Part shown: positions 1-4,928 of the stretch, in pieces | Layout of the letters: every line of letters starts with the position of its first letter | Position numbering within the stretch: position 1 is the first letter of the stretch | Source of the DNA: Nitrospirota bacterium | GTDB taxonomy: Bacteria; Nitrospirota; Nitrospiria; Nitrospirales; UBA8639 | Direction of reading: 5' to 3' | NCBI GenBank assembly: GCA_029865515.1 | Contig: JAOUGQ010000126.1 | Coordinates: 1 to 8,002 of the forward strand | DNA length: 8,002 nt | Position numbers and translations under genes: made by a program | Notes under the pieces: generated by a model | Database searches by the model: none | Seen by the model: only the letters and a program-made list of their open reading frames with translations | Told to the model about the DNA's origin: nothing

Positions 1-60
1 TCCTCACGGTTCAAATCAATTTAAAGCAATCTTTAATCAACCCCAAAAATGAGAGATGTC

Positions 61-345
61 ATGATAAAAATGCTACACCTGATTGGTATCGCAAGCCTGT
101 TCATCTATGGATGCGCCGAGGTCCATTACGTAAAATCTGGCGCTACTGGAGCGGATCTTGAAGCAGATAGACTGGAGTGCCAGAATCAAGTTCTCATGTC
201 CCCAAGCAGCCCTGCCATAGCCAGTGGTCAAATGGGAAAACCCGGGGTCAGGGAAGGAATTAACACCCAATCGGCCAATCAGTCGGCGAAACGCGATCTT
301 GACCAATGCTTGCAGTCCAAAGGATGGCGAACGGAAACCAAATAA
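61..345 (+). CDS. Small putative lipoprotein of unknown function
   Basis: Encodes 94 residues from the ATG at 61. The N-terminus is a short hydrophobic signal ending in the lipobox-like I-Y-G-C, with Cys18 as the probable lipidated residue (Tyr at -2 is unusual but tolerated). The mature part is polar and has two more cysteines (Cys40 in a D-R-L-E-C context and Cys83 near the C-terminal C-L-Q-S-K-G-W), which could form a disulfide. I chose ATG 61 because GAGAG at 51-55 sits 5 bases before it; an in-frame ATG at 49 has no such site and would only add four residues. The pattern of an early D-R-x-x-C and a late C-x-x-x-K-G-W is, from memory, common in small envelope lipoproteins of Nitrospira-like bacteria, but I cannot name a family. 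Transport to the outer membrane is inferred: the residues after Cys are Ala-Glu, not the inner-membrane retention Asp. The upstream operon context is outside the window. Confidence 0.75.
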   Translation: MIKMLHLIGIASLFIYGCAEVHYVKSGATGADLEADRLECQNQVLMSPSSPAIASGQMGKPGVREGINTQSANQSAKRDLDQCLQSKGWRTETK

Positions 346-555
346 CATAGCCATTAAATCCATCCTGAGGTTGAAGCGTAGCTGTAACCCGTCTCCTCTC
401 TTTAAACTTCCTTCCGTTAAACAATTAGTCAGTATTTTCCCCCATTGCTCCGAAGGCAAACTTTGACTTGCCACCTCAATACTCCAAGAAATCGATAGCA
501 AGAAAAAAGAAGCTGTTTCTGGCTTTCGTAGACCTCAGCTTGAATAGGATGAATG

Positions 556-687
556 TTGAAAAAGCATGTCCTGAGTCTAACCAAAGGGTCCGCAGGCCGC
601 ATGTTCCCGCCTCGTAGGACCTTCTTTTCCACCTGTAAGCTTGTTCTCCTTGCTCTGTGAAACCTTGCTATAAACAAACTTTTTCAA
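556..687. repeat. Possible miniature inverted-repeat element (relic)
   Basis: The 9-mer TTGAAAAAG at 556-564 is repeated exactly as its reverse complement CTTTTTCAA at 679-687, bounding a 132-bp non-coding segment. Inside is a weaker imperfect stem, GGGTCC (586-591) with GGACCT (617-622). Non-coding content, short terminal inverted repeats and about 130 bp length are what a MITE-like element would show. The sequence TGTTGAAAAAGC at the left end resembles, from memory only, ends of dispersed repeats in several environmental genomes. No clear target-site duplication is seen, and a 9-bp match in AT-rich DNA can arise by chance, so this is a candidate only. Confidence 0.25.
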
Positions 688-785
688 GAATTTCCTCTGA
701 TCTTCTGACAATTGGTGAATCATGGGAAATGTCAAATGGGTACATTCGAAACAAAATTAGGATATCAAACGGTACACAAGGCGTA

Positions 786-809
786 GAGAGGCCTAAGTGC
801 CAGCCTCTC
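786..809. other. 7-bp perfect hairpin, intergenic
   Basis: GAGAGGC at 786-792 pairs exactly with GCCTCTC at 803-809 around a 10-base loop. Downstream on the + strand there is only CCTTTTCCCC a few bases later, not an immediate T run, so it is not a textbook Rho-independent terminator. It lies about 160 bases before the tRNA. Its role is unknown. Confidence 0.35.
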
Positions 810-907
810 GAAACAGACCTTTTCCCCTCGCTAATGCTGATAGCATTGATTAGGGAGTTTTGTGAATTCCAGGAAAGCCATTGACAAGAAATGGCTACCG
901 CAATTTG

Positions 908-938
908 TTGGAAAAGGAAGTAGTCTTTATGTTATAAA
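908..938 (+). promoter_or_regulatory. Candidate sigma70-type promoter for tRNA-Phe
   Basis: TATAAA at 933-938 is a good -10 box and TTGGAA at 908-913 a fair -35 box, although the 19-base spacer is longer than ideal. Transcription would begin near 945, giving a leader of about 25 bases before the mature tRNA 5' end at 970. The position is right for a tRNA promoter. The call rests on box matching by eye only. Confidence 0.4.
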
Positions 939-969
939 ATCATTTTGAAGGTATTGGTTTTACGCTTGT

Positions 970-1045
970 GCCGAGGTAGCTCAGTTGGTAGAGCACAGCC
1001 CTGAAAAGGCTGGTGTCCGCAGTTCGATTCTGCGCCTCGGCACCA
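970..1045 (+). tRNA. tRNA-Phe (anticodon GAA)
   Basis: A complete 76-base cloverleaf can be drawn. The acceptor stem is GCCGAGG with CCTCGGC (7 perfect pairs). The D arm is GCTC/GAGC with loop AGTTGGTA. The anticodon stem CAGCC/GGCTG encloses loop CTGAAAA with anticodon GAA at 1003-1005. The variable loop is GTGTC, and the T stem CGCAG/CTGCG encloses TTCGATT. The discriminator A and CCA (1043-1045) are encoded in the DNA. The GAA anticodon reads both Phe codons (UUU and UUC). No intron or mismatch is seen. The next coding start follows only 40 bases after the CCA end, so processing of a shared transcript by RNase P/RNase E-type enzymes is possible. Confidence 0.97.
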
Positions 1046-1050
1046 CGAAA

Positions 1051-1073
1051 CTGAAAAACGCTTCAGGTGTTTT
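1051..1073 (+). terminator. Weak terminator-like hairpin after tRNA-Phe
   Basis: CTGAA (1051-1055) and TTCAG (1062-1066) form a 5-bp stem with a 6-base loop, followed by GTGTTTT. The stem is short and AU-rich and the T run is brief, so termination would be partial at best. This would leave read-through into the gene at 1086 possible. Confidence 0.22.
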
Positions 1074-1085
1074 GCTGGTAATCGC

Positions 1086-2126
1086 ATGAAGCTCTTTCAC
1101 CTACCTCCCTCAACAGACTTTTTTCATTCCCCTCGGTCTTTATTGCGACTTGGGGTCTGCCTGGGGTTTTTGATCTTTCAACCGCTCTTCGCAGCCGGGG
1201 GGGAGGATTCACAGTTAGCCCAAGCCGTATTTCAACCGCCTCCTTCCCCAAAGACCAGAACAGTTGTTGCGGATCTCCTGATGGTCGATGGAGCATTTTA
1301 CGTAATCCGGGGGGATCGGGGAGAAATTCGGATTGAAGTCACTCCTGAGACTCAACTTTCGGAGACATTCAAGTTCGGCGACCGCATAAAAGCCATCCTC
1401 TTGCCCAACGACGAGGCGCTCTCGATTACGAGAGCACAACCCGGTGAATCTGTTGGAACGTCCAGTGTCGCTCCCGCTTCTTCTCCTGTCCCAGCTGTTC
1501 CATCATCCAGCCAATCACCATCGGCAAAAACAGTAATACCCCTACCAGTGCCTTCTCCTCCAAAAGAGTCTGATGTACGGATTATTATCGCAGACCTCTT
1601 AATGGTGGATGGGAACCTATATATTATTCGGAGCGACTATGGAGAGATTCAGATTGAGGTAACATCTCAAACGGAATTATCAGAATCCTTTAAGTTTGGG
1701 GATCGGATCAAGGCTCGGGTCACGGCGGAAGACCGAGCCCTATCTATTGTCCGCGCGAAACCAGGTGAAACCCCTGGCATCCGCTTAGAGGAGGCTGCCA
1801 GGCCCCTTACTCCCACGGCCCCTCCCGTTGCGTTTACTCCTTCATTAGAATCGGCACCCCCAACAAAAGATTCCCCGGAGAAAGTTACTCCCAAGGAGTC
1901 CCCCAAAATACGCACGGTTGTGGCGGAAGTTTTAATGATCGATGGGGCCTTTTATGTCGTACGTGGAGACCGGGGAGAAATCCGTATAGAGGTCACTCCT
2001 AAAACAATCCTATCCGAATCGTTGAAGTTTGGAGACAAGATAAAAGCCCACATTTTGCCAAACGACACAGCCCTCTCAATCGAACGCGCCAAACCCGACG
2101 AACCCTTAGGCGTCCACGGGCCCTAG
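1086..2126 (+). CDS. Exported protein with three copies of a ~64-residue domain
   Basis: Encodes 346 residues of unknown function. Residues 18-37 form a hydrophobic signal segment (L-R-L-G-V-C-L-G-F-L-I-F) with probable cleavage after F-A-A near residue 37, so the protein is periplasmic or outer-membrane exposed. The mature part has three copies of one domain at residues 57-120, 164-227 and 275-338. Each shows R-x-x-x-A-(D/E), L-M-(V/I)-D-G, Y-(V/I)-(I/V)-R, G-E-I-x-I-E-V-T, K-F-G-D-(R/K)-I-K-A and A-L-S-I-x-R-A-(K/Q)-P. By hand count copies 1 and 3 are 75% identical, 1 and 2 66%, 2 and 3 58%. The alternating strand pattern suggests a small beta-barrel (OB-like) fold, which is inference. Linkers 121-163 and 228-274 are Pro/Ser/Thr-rich and probably flexible. 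The ATG at 1086 lacks a clear ribosome binding site. A TTG at 1143 (codon 20) would give a tidier signal peptide but also lacks one. The gene begins 40 bases after tRNA-Phe. Confidence 0.88.
   Translation: MKLFHLPPSTDFFHSPRSLLRLGVCLGFLIFQPLFAAGGEDSQLAQAVFQPPPSPKTRTVVADLLMVDGAFYVIRGDRGEIRIEVTPETQLSETFKFGDRIKAILLPNDEALSITRAQPGESVGTSSVAPASSPVPAVPSSSQSPSAKTVIPLPVPSPPKESDVRIIIADLLMVDGNLYIIRSDYGEIQIEVTSQTELSESFKFGDRIKARVTAEDRALSIVRAKPGETPGIRLEEAARPLTPTAPPVAFTPSLESAPPTKDSPEKVTPKESPKIRTVVAEVLMIDGAFYVVRGDRGEIRIEVTPKTILSESLKFGDKIKAHILPNDTALSIERAKPDEPLGVHGP
1254..2099 (+). repeat. Triplicated domain-coding repeat (three ~192-bp units)
   Basis: Units lie at 1254-1445, 1575-1766 and 1908-2099, each coding for one 64-residue domain of the exported protein. 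Identity is strong at protein level but the DNA has drifted in synonymous sites, so the triplication is old and not an active tandem repeat. Spacers between units (129 and 141 bp) code for the Pro-rich linkers. Confidence 0.8.
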
Positions 2127-2360
2127 GGTTAATTTTACCCTCATTCCTTTCTTCGCAAATAAATCCATAGCCCAAACTCCTAGGGATACGGCATCATTTT
2201 TCCTATGCGCCGGAACACAACGACTTTTCGCTTTGTCACCTAAACTGGAAAGAGAAAAGACCAGAGCGGGAGGTTAACCGAATTAAAAGAGCGAATGACG
2301 CTAAGGCGAAGTTACAGCTGAGAGTCTATACACCTTGAACTGAATAAATGAGGAGGGGGT

Positions 2361-3101
2361 TTAAATATCGACTTGCGGATTTTTGCTTTCCCGCTTCACA
2401 ACTTGGTGAAGAATGTTTCGATAAGCTCGAATACGCTTCACATATTGCACCGGCTCCCACCCGCGAGCATAGCGATGAGGCAGATCCTGGTAATATTCTT
2501 TGTGAGCTAAGAGGGGAAGCACACTTTTTAGATCATCCCACTGAGACGAATTTTTCCCTAAACGTTCAGCCAGCATTCGAGCATCGCGAATATGACCTAT
2601 GCCAACGTTATAGGCAGCAAGGGCGACAAATATGCGATCCGGCATCCGAATGTCATCAGGGATCCGCTTCTGTAAATACGATAGATATCGTGCCCCGCCT
2701 GCAATACTTGTCGAAGGGTCAAGCCTATTATTAATTCCCAAATCAGAGGCTGTCGAACGGGTGAGCATCATAATACCTCGGACTCCCGTTGGGCTGATGG
2801 CTTTGTGATTCCATTTAGACTCTTGATAGGCCATGGCTGCCAACAATGTCCACGGAATACCGGATTTTTTTTCAGCTTGCTGAAACTCTTCGCGATAGAA
2901 TGGTAGCCGAGTTTCGATATGCCGCAAAAACGTCTTCACCTCATACGCAGGGAGCTTCGTCCCCAATTGCGCGATCCGTTCCTGGTGAGAGAGAGCGTTG
3001 TATTCGTGTTGAGGAAGCTCCCAAAGAATCAGCAGCCCTCCTAATAATGCAACAACCAGTCCGATCTGCTTACTCATTTGTTTAATTGTTTCCATGACCA
3101 T
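2361..3101 (-). CDS. Membrane-anchored lytic transglycosylase, MltF-like SLT domain
   Basis: A peptidoglycan lytic transglycosylase that cleaves the MurNAc-GlcNAc bond to give 1,6-anhydro-muropeptides in the periplasm. Numbering follows the 248-residue reading from ATG 3107. Residues 14-30 are a hydrophobic anchor (I-G-L-V-V-A-L-L-G-G-L-L-I-L-W). The goose-lysozyme-like SLT domain spans about 83-235. The catalytic glutamate is Glu96 in A-Y-Q-E-S, followed by the G-I-M-M-L-T motif (111-116) and A-A-Y-N-V-G-I-G-H (164-172). The G-I-M-M-L-T form and the distal W-E-P-V-Q-Y-V-K-R-I-R-A-Y segment are typical of the MltF C-terminal domain. Escherichia coli MltF is about 518 residues with an N-terminal solute-binding-like domain that is absent here. 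Three consecutive ATG codons occur at 3107, 3104 and 3101, and another lies at 3095. AAAGGA ends just before the first, so the third (3101) has the best 6-base spacing and is chosen. The gene converges on the triple-domain gene. Confidence 0.93.
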   Translation of the reverse strand: MVMETIKQMSKQIGLVVALLGGLLILWELPQHEYNALSHQERIAQLGTKLPAYEVKTFLRHIETRLPFYREEFQQAEKKSGIPWTLLAAMAYQESKWNHKAISPTGVRGIMMLTRSTASDLGINNRLDPSTSIAGGARYLSYLQKRIPDDIRMPDRIFVALAAYNVGIGHIRDARMLAERLGKNSSQWDDLKSVLPLLAHKEYYQDLPHRYARGWEPVQYVKRIRAYRNILHQVVKRESKNPQVDI

Positions 3102-3408
3102 CATCATTCCTTTTACGAATCTTACCCTTATCTTCTCGTCCTGGAGTTAGGTGTAAATAGGAGGAGGATGCACATGAGGTAGAATAAGGTCATGTTGTCA
3201 CAAAGTTCTTTATTAGGCAAGAAGGCATTTTGTATTTCTCTCTTAAAAAAGTACGGATAGTGTGTTTTTCTTTTTTCAAGTCAATAGGTTAAAAAAACCC
3301 ACCGAATTACGATTTATTGAGAAATAACTTCATCTAATTTATGGAATCCTGCGCTATATAATCTCTTCGGGTCCGGGAATCCAAACCTTGAGAGACCCAC
3401 ACCATGTT
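3102..3408. other. AT-rich intergenic region
   Basis: Holds the 5' flank of the transglycosylase gene and the 3' flank of the small gene ending at 3409. Several A/T runs occur (around 3245-3300), including GGTT-A-run-ACCC near 3287-3300. A 5-bp inverted repeat, GGGTC (3369-3373) with GACCC (3394-3398), lies just after the stop of the small gene on its strand, too weak to call a terminator. AGGAGGAGG near 3160 precedes only a four-codon frame. I see no convincing promoter boxes for the transglycosylase and no gene. Confidence 0.5.
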
Positions 3409-3606
3409 CTACGACACGGCTTTTGGTTTGCCAAAGACGCTGGCGTCGCAAGAAAAATACTTGATTTGCTTGAGGGGAATGATGGTGACTTCCCTCGGCG
3501 TATCGATTTCGAGTATTTCCATATCATCACTAATGGTATGACGGATAGCATCTTTGAATTCCAATTCCTTATTGTCAATAAAGATGACTTTTACCCAATA
3601 CTGCAC
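3409..3606 (-). CDS. Small conserved-looking protein downstream of proC
   Basis: Encodes 65 residues from a GTG start. The start is well supported: on the reverse strand AAAGGAG lies 6 bases before GTG, one of the best ribosome binding sites in the window. The sequence is dominated by predicted strands (W-V-K-V-I-F-I-D, M-E-I-L-E-I, E-V-T-I-I-P-L-K-Q-I-K-Y-F), with one Cys at position 53 in F-S-C-D-A-S-V-F-G-K. It has no signal peptide or membrane segment, so it is probably cytoplasmic. The fold may be a small beta-barrel or sandwich (inference). The I-P-L-x-Q-I-K-Y pattern looks like a real, selected protein but I do not recognise the family. The gene starts 61 bases after the proC stop on the same strand, so the two probably share a transcript. 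Longer open frames on both strands over this interval (for example 3388-3720 forward) are judged shadows. Confidence 0.75.
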   Translation of the reverse strand: MQYWVKVIFIDNKELEFKDAIRHTISDDMEILEIDTPREVTIIPLKQIKYFSCDASVFGKPKAVS

Positions 3607-3667
3607 GGTGTGCTCCTTTCAAAAATACCCCATTCCATGTGCCTTGAATCTAGGCGACATGTCTCAC

Positions 3668-4480
3668 TTATTGACCAAGTTCACGAGACCGATTGGTGGC
3701 AGCCTCGACGGCTTTCATAAAGGTAGCCCTTAGCCGGCCGGCTTCTAATTGCTGAAGACCCGCAATGGTAGTTCCGCCTGGTGAAGTCACCCGATCTTTA
3801 AGCAAAGCAGGATGTTCTCCAGTTTCGAGCACCATGCGTGCCGCCCCTAACACCGTTTGCGCGGCAAGAACACCGGCCACTGCCCGTGGAAGACCGACCC
3901 GTACTCCGCCATCTGTAAGGGCTTCAATCATTAGGTACACATAAGCAGGACCACTTCCGCTCAATCCCGTTACGGCATCCATTAAGGCTTCGTCAACGAT
4001 GACTACTTTCCCCACGGATTCAAAAATTGTTTGAGCCAGTTCGAGCTGATGAGTGGGAAGACCGGAACTACCGGCTAAAGCCGTCACCCCTTCCTGAATG
4101 ACTGCAGGAGTATTCGGCATCGCACGTACCAGTGAAACGTTTTCTCCAATATGTTGCTGGATACGCTTCAACGGATAGCCCGCTGCCACAGAAATCAGTA
4201 ATTGTTCAGGCGAAAGCTCCCCCCTGATCTCAGATAACACGGTATCCATGACCTGAGGTTTCACGCATAGGATAATAACATCAGCTCGTTTTGTTTCCTG
4301 AGCATTGTGAGATCCCAACTGAATCTGAAAAGTCTTTTGGAAATACTCTAGCCGGCTTGTAGAAATATCCGTGGCGGAAATATTGGCTGGTGGCGCGAGT
4401 TGGGCCTTAAGGATTCCGGACACCAGGGCTTCAGCCATATTGCCCGCCCCTAAAAACGCAAATTTGGGAGCCTGTAGCAT
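3668..4480 (-). CDS. proC: Pyrroline-5-carboxylate reductase (ProC)
   Basis: Catalyses the last step of proline synthesis: NAD(P)H-dependent reduction of 1-pyrroline-5-carboxylate to L-proline, in the cytoplasm. From ATG 4480 the protein is 270 residues, the usual length for the family. The N-terminal Rossmann fold shows F-L-G-A-G-N-M-A (9-16), then C-V-K-P-Q (72-76) and R-A-M-P-N-T-P-A (119-126). The C-terminal dimerisation and substrate-binding domain shows L-S-G-S-G-P-A-Y (173-180) and the P5CR signature D-R-V-T-S-P-G-G-T-T-I-A-G-L (229-242). An open frame extends upstream to a TTG at 4576 (302 residues), but the extra 32 residues do not resemble ProC and the Met at 4480 places the Rossmann motif at its normal distance. 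No strong ribosome binding site is seen before 4480. No key residue is missing. Followed on the same strand by the 65-residue gene. Confidence 0.96.
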   Translation of the reverse strand: MLQAPKFAFLGAGNMAEALVSGILKAQLAPPANISATDISTSRLEYFQKTFQIQLGSHNAQETKRADVIILCVKPQVMDTVLSEIRGELSPEQLLISVAAGYPLKRIQQHIGENVSLVRAMPNTPAVIQEGVTALAGSSGLPTHQLELAQTIFESVGKVVIVDEALMDAVTGLSGSGPAYVYLMIEALTDGGVRVGLPRAVAGVLAAQTVLGAARMVLETGEHPALLKDRVTSPGGTTIAGLQQLEAGRLRATFMKAVEAATNRSRELGQ

Positions 4481-4764
4481 TCGCGGAGTATAGCCGGAGA
4501 CTGACAGGGGTTCAACTCGTCTAAGGAGAACGTTGCAAAATCCACCAGTAGTATTCCCCTCGCTAGAAGGCCTCAACGGACTTCTCTCTAGGCTGCGGAT
4601 TCCTCATTTCGTTCGCCTTGCTGGAAGGGCATTGTCAAATATCCCACATCATCCTGATGGGCCATTAAGTGTGCCGGATAAGACCAATTTCTGAAAATCA
4701 TTCAGTTGTTCAACACATTTCCGCACTAAAACATAATGATACTTAGAGCCACCAGAAATTTTTC

Positions 4765-4815
4765 CTGGAGGGAAGTATCCCTTCCAGCTTGAGTTGCTCC
4801 AGACTGAATCTGGAG
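4765..4815. promoter_or_regulatory. Paired hairpins with interchangeable arms
   Basis: Hairpin 1: CTGGA/TCCAG plus GGGA/TCCC (4765-4773 with 4778-4787), one bulged T, loop AGTA. Hairpin 2: CTCCAGA (4797-4803) with TCTGGAG (4809-4815), 7 perfect pairs, loop CTGAA. CTGGAG (4765-4770) in hairpin 1 can instead pair with CTCCAG (4797-4802) of hairpin 2, so the folds are mutually exclusive. Neither hairpin is followed by a T run on either strand. It could be a leader attenuator, a protein-binding site or an RNA-processing site. The direction of transcription is unknown. Confidence 0.35.
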
Positions 4816-4916
4816 AGTATATTGAAAAAAATTTGGTAAACCTCATTTTAAGGTTAATCTTTTTCCCTTACGCACCGTCTGCTTTGTAACCCACAATGGC
4901 GAAAATGTACAATGCC

Positions 4917-4923
4917 AAGGAGG
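4917..4923 (+). promoter_or_regulatory. Ribosome binding site that fixes the start of the first HEAT gene
   Basis: AAGGAGG at 4917-4923 lies 5 bases before ATG 4929. This favours 4929 over the in-frame ATGs at 4896 and 4905, which have no comparable site and would push the signal peptide inward. Confidence 0.75.
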
Positions 4924-4928
4924 TTGCT

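Larger units (their letters stand above)
346..969. other. Long intergenic stretch without a convincing gene
   Basis: About 620 bases between the lipoprotein and the tRNA. Open frames here (for example 429-677 reverse and 657-884 forward, the latter from GTG) have no ribosome binding site, no recognisable domain and unconvincing composition, so I read the stretch as non-coding. It holds an exact 9-bp inverted repeat (556-564 and 679-687), a 7-bp hairpin at 786-809 and a probable tRNA promoter near 908-938, each listed separately. A 6-bp inverted repeat, AAGCTG at 510-515 and CAGCTT at 536-541, is also present. A perfect TTGACA at 881-886 has no matching -10 box at 16-18 bases. Confidence 0.55.
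4481..4928. other. Divergent intergenic region between proC and the HEAT-protein genes
   Basis: About 450 bases carrying the promoters for both directions, though neither is obvious. On the reverse strand a perfect TTGACA (4638 down to 4633) lacks a good -10 box. On the forward strand TTGAAA (4822-4827) with TTTTAA (4846-4851, 18-base spacer) is weak. Two adjacent hairpins lie at 4765-4787 and 4797-4815. An inverted repeat AACCT (4839-4843) with AGGTT (4851-4855) overlaps the candidate -10. A reverse-strand frame of 65 codons (4649-4846) covers the hairpins but lacks a ribosome binding site and is not called. Confidence 0.5.

Noticed and set aside
73..501. 142-codon reverse frame opposite the lipoprotein gene
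   Set aside because: It lies antisense to a well-supported lipoprotein with a lipobox, and its translation shows no domain, signal or ribosome binding site.
657..884. 75-codon forward frame from GTG in the long gap
   Set aside because: No ribosome binding site, no recognisable motif, and it runs across the 786-809 hairpin and one end of the candidate inverted-repeat element.
881..886. Perfect TTGACA as a -35 box for the tRNA
   Set aside because: No acceptable -10 hexamer at 16-18 bases. TTGGAA with TATAAA at 908-938 fits the tRNA position better.
1254..2099. CRISPR-like or recent tandem repeat
   Set aside because: The three units are in frame, about 192 bp long and diverged at DNA level. 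They are protein domain repeats, not a CRISPR array or an active tandem repeat.
2348..2734. 128-codon forward frame
   Set aside because: It is antisense to the lytic transglycosylase, whose catalytic motifs are intact. The forward translation has no domain.
3159..3180. AGGAGGAGG followed by ATG on the + strand
   Set aside because: The frame reaches a stop after four codons and nothing follows it, so it is not called as a leader peptide.
3388..3720. 110-codon forward frame over the 65-residue gene and the end of proC
   Set aside because: It overlaps two reverse-strand genes with better evidence (strong ribosome binding site, ProC motifs) and has no ribosome binding site of its own.
4649..4846. 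65-codon reverse frame upstream of proC
   Set aside because: No ribosome binding site before 4846, it covers the two hairpins and no family is recognised. It was kept as non-coding, with some doubt because its length equals that of other small genes here.
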